Shown: positions 7,119 through 16,465, counted from the first letter of the stretch. The stretch is DNA of 64,000 nt from Nocardia stercoris (GCF_003696265.1 NZ_RFFH01000013.1:62001-126000), one strand, 5' to 3'. The notes: generated by a model not told the origin, from the letters alone. A program made the numbers and translations.

Positions 7119-8153
7119 GTGTCGATCTTGGACACGGGGGCGGTGGATGGTATGCACGGCAACGGGTATCGGGTATCGGGAATCCTGGGTCGAACCGACG
7201 GCTGCCGGGACCCGCTGTGGGGTGTGGAGTTCCGGCTCACTCCGGTGGAACGCGCACTGCTGCGCACTTGGGAACTGCGGCGGCTGCAGTTCATCGCGCA
7301 CGCCGGCGGCGCCGCCGTCACGACCACCCAGACATACACCCGCCTGGAACACAGTCTGGGCCTGTTGGCGCTGGTCGTGCACTTCGCGCCCGACGATCAC
7401 GCCGCTCGGGTCGCGGCGCTGCTGCACGACGTCGGGCACCTGCCGTTCAGCCACACCTTCGAGGGTGTCGCCGGCCTGCACCACCACGAACTCGGGCGCA
7501 AACGGGTCCGCGGCCTGACCCAGTTGCTGGCCGATCACGGGCTCGACGTGGAAGAAGTCCTGGCCGTCGAGGAACCGGGCAGCACCTCGGTACTGCGCCC
7601 GGTCGGCGGGCTCAAACTCGACCATCTGGAGTCGTTCGTCCGCAGCGGCCGAGTACACGGGCGGCTCACCGAAGCCCCGGCCCGGACCCTGGCCAAGCTG
7701 CGGCTGGTCGACGGCGCCGTGCACACCGATGCCGAAACCGGCGGCTACCTGGCCGAACTCGCCTACGGTGAGGCCAGCTACATGTGCGGCTACGAGAACA
7801 TCGTGGCGAACGCCGCACTGACCGCCATGGTGGAGACCCTGCTGGCCGGCGGCCTGGACAGCGCCGAACTGGCCGACTTCACCGACGACGAGCTGTGGGC
7901 GGCGTTGCTGGCCGAACCGACCACCGCCGCCATGGCCCGGTTGCTGCGCCGCGACCCGCTGGCCTGGGAGATGCTGCCGGTCGACCATCCGGAGGCCGGG
8001 CAGGGTTTCGCCTACCAGTTGCGCAAGCTGTACCTGGATACCCCGTTCGTCGACGGCGAACCGATCGGTGTGCCGTCGGAACGCATGGCCGAGCTGCCCC
8101 AGATGCCGTTGCGCTGCGTGGTGCTGCCCAGGGAGTTGCGTAAGGCGAGCTGA
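7119..8153 (+). CDS. HD-domain phosphohydrolase, dGTPase-like
   Basis: Metal-dependent HD-superfamily hydrolase of 344 residues, related to deoxyguanosine-triphosphate triphosphohydrolases and YdhJ/SAMHD1-like proteins. The metal ligands are visible: His in TRLEHSLGL near residue 78, His-Asp in ALLHDVGHLPFSH near residues 106-118, and a downstream Asp in LKLDHLESFVRSGR near 168. The substrate may be a dNTP or another nucleotide; sequence alone does not decide. The GTG at 7119 is weakly supported, and the ATG at 7152 (residue 12) is an alternative that keeps the whole domain. It is followed at about 100 bases by the XPB helicase in the same direction, with its own promoter between. Confidence 0.82.
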   Translation: MSILDTGAVDGMHGNGYRVSGILGRTDGCRDPLWGVEFRLTPVERALLRTWELRRLQFIAHAGGAAVTTTQTYTRLEHSLGLLALVVHFAPDDHAARVAALLHDVGHLPFSHTFEGVAGLHHHELGRKRVRGLTQLLADHGLDVEEVLAVEEPGSTSVLRPVGGLKLDHLESFVRSGRVHGRLTEAPARTLAKLRLVDGAVHTDAETGGYLAELAYGEASYMCGYENIVANAALTAMVETLLAGGLDSAELADFTDDELWAALLAEPTTAAMARLLRRDPLAWEMLPVDHPEAGQGFAYQLRKLYLDTPFVDGEPIGVPSERMAELPQMPLRCVVLPRELRKAS

Positions 8154-8245
8154 CCGGCCCGGCCGCGCCGCGATTCGGTCGCGTCGCGTCGGCGCGGCGG
8201 CGTCGGCGTGTCCGATCCCATACCCAGGATGTCGGCACCCGTCGT

Positions 8246-8260
8246 TATCGTGGGTAAATG
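8246..8260 (+). promoter_or_regulatory. -10 box of the XPB gene, leaderless
   Basis: TATCGT at 8246-8251 is followed six bases later by the ATG at 8258, without a Shine-Dalgarno sequence. Confidence 0.45.
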
Positions 8261-9934
8261 CCCTCCGATGGCCACTCCGAACCCGGGCCGCTGATCGTCC
8301 AGAGCGACAAGACGCTGCTGCTCGAGGTCGACCATGCCCAGGCCGACGCGGCGCGTGCGGCCATCGCACCCTTCGCGGAGCTGGAACGCGCCCCCGAACA
8401 CGTCCACACCTACCGGGTCACCCCGCTGGCGTTGTGGAACGCGCGCGCCGCCGGCCACGACGCCGAACAGGTGGTCGACGCGCTCGTCACCTATTCGCGC
8501 TACGCCGTGCCGCAGCCGCTGCTGGTCGACGTCGTCGACACCATGGCCCGCTACGGCCGGCTGCAGCTGGTCAAGAATCCCGCGCACGGTCTGGTGCTGG
8601 TCGCCAACGACCGCGCGGTGCTCGAAGAGATCCTGCGGCACAAGAAAATCCAGCCCATGCTCGGCGCCCGCCTCGACGAGGACACGGTCGTCGTGCACCC
8701 CTCCGAGCGCGGCCACATCAAACAGCTCCTGCTCAAGGTCGGCTGGCCGGCCGAGGACCTGGCCGGCTACGTCGACGGCGAGGCGCACCCGATCGAGCTG
8801 GACTACACCAGCTCCGACTGGCACCTGCGCGACTATCAGGAACTGGCCGCCGAATCGTTCTGGGCCGGCGGCTCAGGTGTCGTGGTCCTGCCCTGTGGTG
8901 CCGGCAAGACCATGGTCGGCGCGGCCGCGATGGCGAAGGCGCAGGCCACCACGCTGATCCTGGTCACCAATACGGTGGCCGGCCGGCAGTGGCGGCGCGA
9001 GCTGCTCGCCCGCACCTCGCTCACCGAGGACGAGATCGGCGAATACTCCGGTGAGCGCAAGGAGATCCGCCCGGTCACCATCGCCACCTACCAGGTGATC
9101 ACCCGCAAGACCAAGGGCGAGTACCGGCACCTGGAACTGTTCGACAGCCGCGACTGGGGTCTCATCGTCTACGACGAGGTGCACCTGCTGCCCGCGCCGG
9201 TCTTCCGGATGACCGCCGATCTGCAATCCCGCCGCCGGCTCGGCCTCACCGCCACCCTGGTCCGCGAGGACGGCCGCGAGGGCGACGTGTTCTCGCTGAT
9301 CGGCCCGAAGCGCTACGACGCGCCCTGGAAGGACATCGAGGCGCAGGGCTGGATCGCGCCCGCCGATTGTGTGGAGGTCCGGGTCACCCTGACCGACGCC
9401 GAGCGCATGGCCTACGCCACCGCGGAGCCGGAGGAACGCTACAAGCTGTGTTCCACCGCGCGCACCAAACTGGCCGTGGTCGAGTCGATCCTGGAGCGGC
9501 ACAAGGACGCTCCCAGCCTGGTGATCGGCGCCTACCTCGAACAGCTCGACGAGCTGGGTGAGCACTTGAACGCGCCGGTCATCCAGGGCTCCACTCGCAC
9601 CAAGGAACGCGAGGCGCTGTTCGACGCGTTCCGTAACGGTGAGATCCCGGTCCTGGTGGTCAGCAAGGTCGCGAACTTCTCCATCGACCTGCCGGAGGCG
9701 TCGGTGGCGGTGCAGGTTTCGGGCACGTTCGGGTCCCGGCAGGAGGAAGCCCAGCGATTGGGGCGTTTGCTACGGCCGAAACACGACGGCGGGCAGGCAC
9801 ACTTCTACTCGGTGGTGTCACGCGACACTCTGGATGCGGAATACGCGGCGCATCGCCAGCGGTTCCTAGCAGAACAGGGGTATGCGTATCGCATCACCGA
9901 TGCCGACGACCTGCTCGGTCCGACGATCGGGTGA
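8258..9934 (+). CDS. xpb: XPB/ERCC3-type DNA repair helicase
   Basis: Superfamily 2 DNA helicase of 558 residues, the bacterial counterpart of eukaryotic XPB, with 3'-5' unwinding activity and a presumed role in DNA repair. An N-terminal XPB-specific domain (about 1-190) is followed by Walker A in CGAGKTM (Lys217), the DEVH box at Asp306, the XPB-characteristic RED motif in TATLVREDGREGD near 330, a thumb region, and motif VI in EEAQRLGRLLRPKHD near 510. Length and order match mycobacterial XPB (recalled as Rv0861c). The helicase-C-like protein encoded at 13696-16062 is adjacent to it in mycobacteria, so the two may work together; here four genes have come between. The start follows a -10 box. 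Confidence 0.95.
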   Translation: MPSDGHSEPGPLIVQSDKTLLLEVDHAQADAARAAIAPFAELERAPEHVHTYRVTPLALWNARAAGHDAEQVVDALVTYSRYAVPQPLLVDVVDTMARYGRLQLVKNPAHGLVLVANDRAVLEEILRHKKIQPMLGARLDEDTVVVHPSERGHIKQLLLKVGWPAEDLAGYVDGEAHPIELDYTSSDWHLRDYQELAAESFWAGGSGVVVLPCGAGKTMVGAAAMAKAQATTLILVTNTVAGRQWRRELLARTSLTEDEIGEYSGERKEIRPVTIATYQVITRKTKGEYRHLELFDSRDWGLIVYDEVHLLPAPVFRMTADLQSRRRLGLTATLVREDGREGDVFSLIGPKRYDAPWKDIEAQGWIAPADCVEVRVTLTDAERMAYATAEPEERYKLCSTARTKLAVVESILERHKDAPSLVIGAYLEQLDELGEHLNAPVIQGSTRTKEREALFDAFRNGEIPVLVVSKVANFSIDLPEASVAVQVSGTFGSRQEEAQRLGRLLRPKHDGGQAHFYSVVSRDTLDAEYAAHRQRFLAEQGYAYRITDADDLLGPTIG

Positions 9935-10039
9935 GTCCGTTGCGGCCGCCCGAGTACGCGCGCCGGCGTCGGCAGCGCGTCGACGCGGCCGCCACGGGGA
10001 CGGCTGGTCGGTACACCCGAGGTCGGTGAGGGAGAGACA

Positions 10040-10696
10040 GTGCGGCGCTTCGAATTTACGGTCGACCGGGGCCATGCCCGGTCGGTCAACGAGGTCGTGA
10101 CCTGGCTGCGGCGACTGCGCCTGCTCGCCGCGGCGGTGACCGCGGGGCTCGCCGGCCTCACCGCGCTACTGATCGTCCACGACCATCCCTGGTCGTATCT
10201 GCTGGCCGTGGCGACGCTGCTGGCCGGCATCACCGCCCTGTTCGTCACGCTGTGGACCCCGCATCGGTACCGGATCGATAAGCTGTACGCCGCATCCGAA
10301 TTGGTGCCCGCGCTGATCGCGGTCGCCGACCCGGGCCGGATCACGTTGCTGGCCCTGGTCAATCTGGCCAAGCTCGGCGCGGCGCCCACCTTCGCGCTCG
10401 TCACCCGCACGGTCCGTGCCCTGCCCGGGCATCGCACGAAGGTGGGGGAGCGGGTGCCTTCGGTGGCGCTGGGTATCGACCGCACCACCGGCGACCTGTG
10501 GCCGCGGGTCACCGTCATGCCGCTGGCGTGGGGTACCCGGGACGCGGCCGTCATCGACCGCGCCACCGCAGACATCGCCGAGGTGGAGTGGAAACTGTTG
10601 AACGACAACGTGAATCTGGCCGGCACGGTGCAGGCCGCGGACGGGCAGCGGCTGCTGCTCGACCCGAAGCAGCTGCCGGTGCAACTTCGCCGCTGA
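10040..10696 (+). CDS. Membrane-anchored protein, DUF3239-like
   Basis: A 218-residue protein with two adjacent membrane helices (about residues 27-46 and 50-70) and a soluble C-terminal domain of about 145 residues. The conserved-looking segment LVNLAKLGAAPTFALVTRTV and the domain layout remind me of DUF3239, known mainly from Mycobacteriales, but this is from memory. Function unknown. The GTG at 10040 has GAGGGAGAG just upstream. It lies between the XPB helicase and a secreted peptidase, all rightward, with gaps of about 100 and 50 bases. Confidence 0.7.
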   Translation: MRRFEFTVDRGHARSVNEVVTWLRRLRLLAAAVTAGLAGLTALLIVHDHPWSYLLAVATLLAGITALFVTLWTPHRYRIDKLYAASELVPALIAVADPGRITLLALVNLAKLGAAPTFALVTRTVRALPGHRTKVGERVPSVALGIDRTTGDLWPRVTVMPLAWGTRDAAVIDRATADIAEVEWKLLNDNVNLAGTVQAADGQRLLLDPKQLPVQLRR

Positions 10697-10737
10697 CGCG
10701 ACGGGCGCGTGTGCACGACAGTCCGGGTCGTCCCGGT

Positions 10738-10752
10738 TAGAGTCGCCCAATG
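10738..10752 (+). promoter_or_regulatory. -10 box of the M1 peptidase gene, leaderless
   Basis: TAGAGT at 10738-10743 is followed six bases later by the ATG at 10750, with no Shine-Dalgarno sequence. Confidence 0.45.
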
Positions 10753-12174
10753 GTGCGAACCGGGTGGGGTGCTGGGTGTGGGTTGCTGTCGGCGTCCGTC
10801 GTTCTCGTTCTGGTGTCGGCGGCACCGGTTGCGGCGCAACCGTCCGCGAATCCACTGATCGGCGCGCCGAGCGCCGGTGACCCTTACTATCCCGCCGACG
10901 GCAACGGTGGATACACGGTCGGGCACTACCGGATCCGGATCGACTACGACCCGGCGTCGCGGTGGCTGGCCGGACAGGCCCGGCTGGACGCGACCGCCAC
11001 CCAGCCGCTGGCCGGCTTCTCGCTGGACTACTCCGGACCCGATGTGTCGGCGGTGGCGGTGAACGACCTGCCGGCCGGCTTCACCCGCAGCGGCGACCAC
11101 AAGCTGATCGTGACCCCGGCGCTGCCGCTGTTGCCGGGACTGCCGTTCTCGATCCGGGTCGACTACGCCGGCGTGCCCGGCTCGGATCCCGATTCGGGGT
11201 GGATGTTCAGCCCCAGCGGCGGCGCGTTCGTGGCCGGTGAGCCGCACGGCGCCGCCTCCTGGTACCCGGTGAACGACACTCCCACGGACAAGGCCACGTT
11301 CGATCTGGTGGCCTCGGTTCCGCCGCAATGGGAGGTGGCGGGCAACGGAATCCGCGTTTCCGACAGCACCGACGACGCCCGGCGCACCGTCGAGTGGGTG
11401 TCGCGGCATCCCAGCGCGAGCTATCTGAACACCGTGGCGATCGACCGTTTCGAATTCCTGAACCAGCGCGGCGACGACGGCACCCCGCTGGAGAGTGCTT
11501 TCGCGCCGGCGGCGGCCGGACGCCGCGATCTGGAACAGCGGCTGCCGGAGGTGCTGGACTTCCTCGAATCCCTGTACGGCCCCTACCCGTTCGAGAGCGG
11601 CGGCGGCATCTACGTCGACACCGACCTGCCCTTCTCGCTCGAGACCCAGACCCGGCCGATCTACGCGCCGTGGGCCGACCTGCACACGGTCGTGCACGAG
11701 AACACCCACCAGTGGTGGGGCGACTGGATGTCGTTGCGGCAGTGGAGCGATGTGTGCCTGAACGAGTGCTTCGCCAGCTACACCGCCGACTACCTGTGGC
11801 CGGAACGCAAGGAGGGCGAGGACGTCGACGCCCACTACCGGGCCGCCGTGGCCACCCACCGCGACGACGACCGGTTCTGGCAGATCCCACTCCAGAACCC
11901 CGGTGCCGAAAGGGAATTCAGCTCCGTCTACTACCGCGGCCCGCTGTTCCTGCACGCGCTGCGCCACCTGCTCGGCGACGACACCTTCTTCCCGGCGATG
12001 ACCGCCTTCGTCCGATCGCACGGCGACGCCAACGCCTCCATGCCCGAATTCCGCAGCTACCTGCAGACCAGGACGACCACAGACCTGTCGGGATTCCTCT
12101 CCGCCTGGCTGGATTCGGAGACTCGCCCGGACGACCGGTACCTGTACCCGGGCGGGCTGGGCAGCGCCGCCTGA
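10750..12174 (+). CDS. Secreted M1-family metallopeptidase
   Basis: Zinc aminopeptidase-like protein of 474 residues. An N-terminal signal peptide (hydrophobic to about residue 30, cleavage probably after VAAQ or close by) sends it out of the cell. The N-terminal beta domain is followed by the thermolysin-like domain, with the zinc motif HENTH at His316-His320 and the third ligand Glu339 in NECFASY, exactly the HExxH-18-E spacing of family M1. The usual GAMEN exopeptidase motif before it is replaced by a stretch with LETQTRPIY, as in short bacterial M1 homologues. It is shorter than PepN (about 850) because the C-terminal helical domain is absent. Likely role: peptide breakdown outside the membrane; substrate unknown. 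Confidence 0.88.
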   Translation: MVRTGWGAGCGLLSASVVLVLVSAAPVAAQPSANPLIGAPSAGDPYYPADGNGGYTVGHYRIRIDYDPASRWLAGQARLDATATQPLAGFSLDYSGPDVSAVAVNDLPAGFTRSGDHKLIVTPALPLLPGLPFSIRVDYAGVPGSDPDSGWMFSPSGGAFVAGEPHGAASWYPVNDTPTDKATFDLVASVPPQWEVAGNGIRVSDSTDDARRTVEWVSRHPSASYLNTVAIDRFEFLNQRGDDGTPLESAFAPAAAGRRDLEQRLPEVLDFLESLYGPYPFESGGGIYVDTDLPFSLETQTRPIYAPWADLHTVVHENTHQWWGDWMSLRQWSDVCLNECFASYTADYLWPERKEGEDVDAHYRAAVATHRDDDRFWQIPLQNPGAEREFSSVYYRGPLFLHALRHLLGDDTFFPAMTAFVRSHGDANASMPEFRSYLQTRTTTDLSGFLSAWLDSETRPDDRYLYPGGLGSAA

Positions 12175-12258
12175 TCGCGGCTCGCCACGCGATAGCCGTG
12201 TGGCATACGCGTTCAACGGGATTCAGGGCGAGCAAGGGCCGCAGCGCGAACCGGCGGC

Positions 12259-12753
12259 CTACTCTTCGGTACCCGTCCCCTGCGTAAGCCCCGGGTGCAC
12301 ACCGGGAGTGAGCCCCGCATCCGTCGTGAGCTTGCCCAGCAGTTTCAGCAACGTGGCCCGTTCCGCGGGATCCAGTCCGCCGGTCACGGTGTCGTCCAGT
12401 CCGCGCGCGATCGGCTCGATCCGGCGCAGCAGGTCGAGGCCCGCGGGCAGCAGGTGCACCGCGTACGCGCGGCGGTCGGAGGGGTGGCGGCGTCGTTCGA
12501 CCAGGCCGCGCTTCTCCAGGTCGTCGACCAGACCGACCATCACGTTGCGGTGGATGTGCAGGGCCTCGCCCAGCTGCTGCTGGGTCTGACCGTCGTAGGC
12601 CTGCAGCAGGCGCAGCATTCCGTTGTGCCGCGGGCTGATCCCCAACGGTTCGAGGGCGTCCGCGAACCGGGCGCCGACGTGGAAACCCAGCTGTGCCAGC
12701 AGAAATGCCGGATGTTCCGACAGCGGCACCAGCGGCGGATCGGTCTCGGTCAC
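12259..12753 (-). CDS. MarR-family transcriptional regulator
   Basis: Winged-helix regulator of 164 residues. The DNA-binding part is visible in TQQQLGEALHIHRNVMVGLVDDLEKRGLVERRRHPSDRRAY (described here by its ends, residues about 58-98), with the RHPSDRRA wing typical of MarR proteins. Such proteins usually repress a neighbouring transporter or enzyme gene and release DNA on binding a phenolic ligand; no obvious target lies next to it. The GTG start at 12753 follows TACGCT by six bases on the minus strand, so the mRNA is probably leaderless. It lies about 70 bases downstream of the coiled-coil protein gene in the same direction. Confidence 0.88.
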   Translation of the reverse strand: MTETDPPLVPLSEHPAFLLAQLGFHVGARFADALEPLGISPRHNGMLRLLQAYDGQTQQQLGEALHIHRNVMVGLVDDLEKRGLVERRRHPSDRRAYAVHLLPAGLDLLRRIEPIARGLDDTVTGGLDPAERATLLKLLGKLTTDAGLTPGVHPGLTQGTGTEE

Positions 12754-12825
12754 GGGTGCAGCGTACCCAGATGAGCAGCCTCGCTACCGCACAGCCGCCG
12801 AGCCGACGACGGCTCGGGTCGCGGA

Positions 12826-13692
12826 TCAGGAATCGGCGCGGGGGGAACCGCCGGTGCCGGACTGCTGTTCGGACCGGGCCAGGTGCAGCTCTGCCTTGTG
12901 CAGTTCGGCTTCGGCCTGCTGCAGTGACTTCCGGGTCGCGGCCTCGGCGGCGGCCAGGAAACGGCGGCGATCCTGGGCGGTGGACAGTTCGGCGCGCAAG
13001 GCTGTGATCTGCGCTTCCAGTTCGGCGTGCTCGGCGGCGTTGCGGCTCGCTTCGGCGCGCAGGGTGTCGACCGCGGCCCGAGCTTCCGCCGCGGCCGTAC
13101 GGGCCGTGGCGAGCGCGGATGCGGCACTGTCGAGCTCGGTACCCCGCACCGGTTGCGCCGCAACGGTTTCCACCGTCGGCTCGGTCGCCGGTTCGGGGAC
13201 CGCGGTCAGGACCGGCCCGACGGGACCGAATCCGGAATAGCTGCTGGCCGTGGCGACCGTCCCGGTCCGTACCGCCTCGGCGACCTCCGAATCGGCCAGT
13301 GCCGCTTGGAGTGTCTCGCTGATCTCGCGCAGCGCCGCGTCACTGAGCGTCCGGCCGCGGTCCGCGGCGAGGGCGGCGGCCCGGCGGGCGAGCGCCGCGA
13401 CCACCGTGCGCCGGCGCCCGGCCAGTTCGCGCAATCGGTCGGCGGCCGGGCGGCGCTGCGCCTCCGCGAGCGCCACACCGACGTCCAGCAGTTCCGCGAG
13501 CTGTTCCGGCGCGCCGTCGGCCAGCAGGTTCACCCCCCAGGCCGCCACGGTCGGCCGGCGCAGCGCGCCGATCTCCGTCGCCAGCTCCCGATCACCCGCT
13601 GCCCTAGCCTGTTTCACCCGGCTGGTGCGCGCGGCCACGAACTCGCCCGGATCCAGCCGGTACAGCTCCCGCGCGACCTCGTCCCGGTCCAC
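12826..13692 (-). CDS. Coiled-coil protein of unknown function
   Basis: A 288-residue protein, rich in Ala, Arg and Glu. The N-terminal half is helical with a conserved-looking start (RDEVARELYRLDPGEFVAAR) and LRRPTVAAWGVNLLA near residue 45, a pattern I have seen in small actinobacterial proteins of unknown function. The C-terminal part from about residue 190 is one long heptad-like coiled coil (ALATARTAAAEARAAVDTLR and onward). There is no signal peptide or membrane segment. It starts three bases after the stop of the helicase-C-like gene on the same strand, so the two are translationally linked and probably act together. No function should be assigned from sequence. Confidence 0.75.
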   Translation of the reverse strand: MDRDEVARELYRLDPGEFVAARTSRVKQARAAGDRELATEIGALRRPTVAAWGVNLLADGAPEQLAELLDVGVALAEAQRRPAADRLRELAGRRRTVVAALARRAAALAADRGRTLSDAALREISETLQAALADSEVAEAVRTGTVATASSYSGFGPVGPVLTAVPEPATEPTVETVAAQPVRGTELDSAASALATARTAAAEARAAVDTLRAEASRNAAEHAELEAQITALRAELSTAQDRRRFLAAAEAATRKSLQQAEAELHKAELHLARSEQQSGTGGSPRADS

Positions 13693-13695
13693 CGG

Positions 13696-16062
13696 CTACT
13701 CCTCGACCAGGGCCACCGAGGCGATCCGGTGCAGAGTGAAGTGGCGGACCGCACCCGACACCGGGTCCAGGGCGTCGAGCTGGCCGCCCGCGACCTTCAC
13801 CGGTTCCACGATGCGCTGACTGGCGACCCCGGACGCGTCCACGTACCCGATGTGCACGGCGCGCCGCACCCGGACCGCCAGCTGCAGGAGGGCGATCGTC
13901 GCCGCCGTACTGGTCCGGGAACCGTCGGCGCGGACGGCGTGCGCGGACCGGGCCCGCGTCGCCCGCTCACCGGCACGCAGCTCGGCGACCAGCAGCCGCA
14001 GTTGCTCGGCACTGGGCGGAGTCGGCCGCCACGACTGCCTGACGTTCGGCCGCGGCGCCAGCCGCGCACCGCGCGGGCGCAGATCGACGATGGTCCCCGA
14101 CGAATCCTCGCCCGCCGGACTGAATCCGGCGCCGCGCAGCACCTCCAGCACCTCGGCCAGCGGTGCCTGCGAGATCGCCACCGTGGGCGCGATCGTCCGC
14201 AGCGCCAGCCGGTCGGCCACGGCCGCGGCCATCACCTCGGCCAGCAGCGCGGGATCCTCACTGCGCACGAAGGATTGCGCGACTCCGGCCCGCAACCGGC
14301 CGTGCCGGCGCGCCACGTCGTCGACCAGATAGGTCAGTGCCTGCGGGACCGGAGTGCGCGAATGCGCGGCGAACAGCTGATGCAGTTCGGCGGCGGTGAG
14401 TCCGGCGTCGAGCGCTCGGCGGACCGACTGCTCGCCGATCCGGTACACCGTCGCCGCGCCCGCGGATTCGACATCGGCGACCAGCGCCATCCGCGCGGCC
14501 AGCTCCGGCACCAGCGGCCCGGGCGCGATGACGGTCAAATCAGCTTGCAGCAGAACATGATCCACCGGTTTCGGCAATGCCGAGGTCATCGCGGCGACCG
14601 CGTCGGCGAGGGCCGCCGCGGCCGCTTCGGTCCCGCCCGGCCCGGTGTCCGCGAGCGCCTCGACCGCGCGCAGCAGTGCCCGGCCCGCGGTGGTCAGCGC
14701 GCCGCGCCCGATCACCCCGAGCGTCGCGGCCTCGGCCAGGGTGCGCTCGACGGCCTCGGCGCCGAACTGGCGGCGCCGACGCGGTCGCCGCCAGGCCAGC
14801 ACCCGGGAGATGTCGGCGGCCGACAGCGCGGTCCCGGGCGGTTGCTCGGCGAGCAGGTCGAGGATCGCGCGGCGATCCCGCACGGCGTGCGGGGTGCGCA
14901 GTTCGGCGGACAGCGCGGCGAGCGGCTTGTCGTTCACGTCGCGCAGGCCGATCATCCACGGGAACCGGTCCAGGTCCAGCCAGCACTGCGCCAGCACCAC
15001 CCAGCGCCGCGCGGCATCGTCCTCGAGCCAACTGTCCGACGCGCCGGTCGGGGCCCAGAAATCGTCGGTGGTGTCGAAGTCGGGCGGCGGTTCGGGAATG
15101 CCCTTGTCGAGAAGCCGGGCCGCGGTCAGGATCTCGACCAGAAGGCCGGTGCGGGCCTCGTCGATTCCGGCCTGCTTCGCGATCCGGCGCAGTTCCCGCA
15201 CACCGAGCCCGCCGGACCGCAGGGTGGGCGCGGGCGTCTGCCCCACGGCGTCCAGGACAGCGGCACTGTGCCGCAGTAGTTCTCCCACCTCGACCGCGGC
15301 GGCCGCGTCCACGTCCGCGATCCGGTACTCGGCCGGCTCGGGCTGGGGTGCGCGCAGCGCGTGCGGGTCGGTGAGCGGTTCGCGCCGCAGGATCTGGCCG
15401 ACGCCGGCGGGCAGTTCGACGGTCTCCTCGTCGATCCAGTGCAGCAGCCGCGCGGCCAGCAGGCGCTGCACCGGACGGTCGGCGGGAGTTCCGGTGGCGG
15501 CGTCGCGGGTGCGGCCGCGAGGGCCGGTGGTGGCCAGCCGGTCGAGCAGGGCGCGCTCGGCCGGGCCGAGTTCGGCCAGGGCCGCGGTGATCTCGGGTTC
15601 GGTGAGGGCGTCGGGGATTTCGGTGATGCTGCCCAGCGGCCACGGCAGCGCCTCCTTGCCGGCCGGGACCACGGTCAGCTCGTCGTCGCCCCAGACCAGC
15701 GCGCGGGCGATCAGCCGGGCGACCGCGGCGTCGATCGCCGCGGCCGACACCCGGTCGCCGAGCAGTTCGTGCAGCGCCGTCCGCGCGACGGTGCCGCCGT
15801 CGCGGGCGCTCTGCACCACCAGGGTCTCGATCACCGCGAAGTCGAGGGTGTCCAATTCGTCGGCGGCCCGCAGCACCGACGCGCGCTGCTCGGCCCGCGC
15901 GGCCAGTACGGCCATCGAGGCGGGCAGCGGAACCGCCAGGTCCGGACGCAGATGCAGCAGGGCGACCAGGTCGTCGTCCGCGCGACCGGCCAGCCATGCG
16001 GCCGACAGCGGGCCACCGGTCGGCCCGGGGCTGGTGGCTGGCTGGTCGGTGGTGGCGGTCAT
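13696..16062 (-). CDS. Helicase-C-like protein of the XPB-associated family (Rv0862c-like)
   Basis: A 788-residue protein with the XPB/Ssl2-like helicase-conserved C-terminal domain (Helicase_C_3 family) but without the Walker A and DEAD/DEVH motifs of an active helicase. An N-terminal domain (about 1-330) contains PAGVGQILRREPLTDP, the middle is winged-helix-like, and the C-terminal domain (about 480-780) contains DLTVIAPGPLVPELAARM and GYVDASGVASQRIVEPV, resembling the WYL-type fold at the end. It looks like the counterpart of Rv0862c, which neighbours the XPB helicase in mycobacteria (recalled), suggesting a partner in the same repair process. The ATG at 16062 is chosen over an upstream one at 16140 because the upstream extension is Cys/Arg-rich and unlike a protein start. 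Confidence 0.8.
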   Translation of the reverse strand: MTATTDQPATSPGPTGGPLSAAWLAGRADDDLVALLHLRPDLAVPLPASMAVLAARAEQRASVLRAADELDTLDFAVIETLVVQSARDGGTVARTALHELLGDRVSAAAIDAAVARLIARALVWGDDELTVVPAGKEALPWPLGSITEIPDALTEPEITAALAELGPAERALLDRLATTGPRGRTRDAATGTPADRPVQRLLAARLLHWIDEETVELPAGVGQILRREPLTDPHALRAPQPEPAEYRIADVDAAAAVEVGELLRHSAAVLDAVGQTPAPTLRSGGLGVRELRRIAKQAGIDEARTGLLVEILTAARLLDKGIPEPPPDFDTTDDFWAPTGASDSWLEDDAARRWVVLAQCWLDLDRFPWMIGLRDVNDKPLAALSAELRTPHAVRDRRAILDLLAEQPPGTALSAADISRVLAWRRPRRRRQFGAEAVERTLAEAATLGVIGRGALTTAGRALLRAVEALADTGPGGTEAAAAALADAVAAMTSALPKPVDHVLLQADLTVIAPGPLVPELAARMALVADVESAGAATVYRIGEQSVRRALDAGLTAAELHQLFAAHSRTPVPQALTYLVDDVARRHGRLRAGVAQSFVRSEDPALLAEVMAAAVADRLALRTIAPTVAISQAPLAEVLEVLRGAGFSPAGEDSSGTIVDLRPRGARLAPRPNVRQSWRPTPPSAEQLRLLVAELRAGERATRARSAHAVRADGSRTSTAATIALLQLAVRVRRAVHIGYVDASGVASQRIVEPVKVAGGQLDALDPVSGAVRHFTLHRIASVALVEE

Positions 16063-16171
16063 CCTGTCCAGCGTACGGGCGGATCGGCAACAGCGCTGAT
16101 GGAGAGCGCAGTACGGCACGCAGAACGGCACCGGACGCACCGGAAGAGGACGCTCGTGTCAGAATGACCCC

Positions 16172-16357
16172 GTGGCGAAAGAATCGAAGAAGTACGTCGA
16201 CAACGGCTGGCCGCAGGTCGCCAACGGCGATCACGCAGTGACCGAGCTCTCCTCCTCCCGTTCCGGCGGTCTGTCGCCGTTCGGTGAGGACACCCAGTTC
16301 CCTGTGCCGGTCGACACCCTGCCCTACGTGCACCCGCACACGGTCGTCAACCGCTGA
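16172..16357 (+). CDS. Small conserved hypothetical protein, 61 residues
   Basis: A short, soluble, partly disordered protein beginning MAKESKKYVDNGWPQ and ending PYVHPHTVVNR. It is divergent from the helicase-C-like gene, a position held in M. tuberculosis by Rv0863 (recalled), and I think it is the same kind of protein. The GTG at 16172 has TACCCC-type sequence rather than a clear Shine-Dalgarno upstream. Third-position GC is high. Function unknown. A strong bidirectional terminator follows at 16426-16465. Confidence 0.65.
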   Translation: MAKESKKYVDNGWPQVANGDHAVTELSSSRSGGLSPFGEDTQFPVPVDTLPYVHPHTVVNR

Positions 16358-16425
16358 CACCACTCGGCCGTCCGCCTGCGGTAGTCGGGTACTGACGCCG
16401 CCGGTTCCGGCTGCCCCGAACAACT

Positions 16426-16465
16426 CCGAAAGCCCCCGGATCCCAACGGATCCGGGGGCTTTCGG
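16426..16465. terminator. Bidirectional terminator, perfect 18-bp stem
   Basis: CCGAAAGCCCCCGGATCC pairs without mismatch with GGATCCGGGGGCTTTCGG across a CAAC loop. It sits between the convergent 61-residue gene and the rpf gene and serves both. Confidence 0.85.

Noticed and set aside
9805..12216. 803-codon minus-strand frame across the membrane protein and M1 peptidase genes
   Set aside because: Antisense of two well-supported genes; no domain visible and Arg-rich low-complexity composition.
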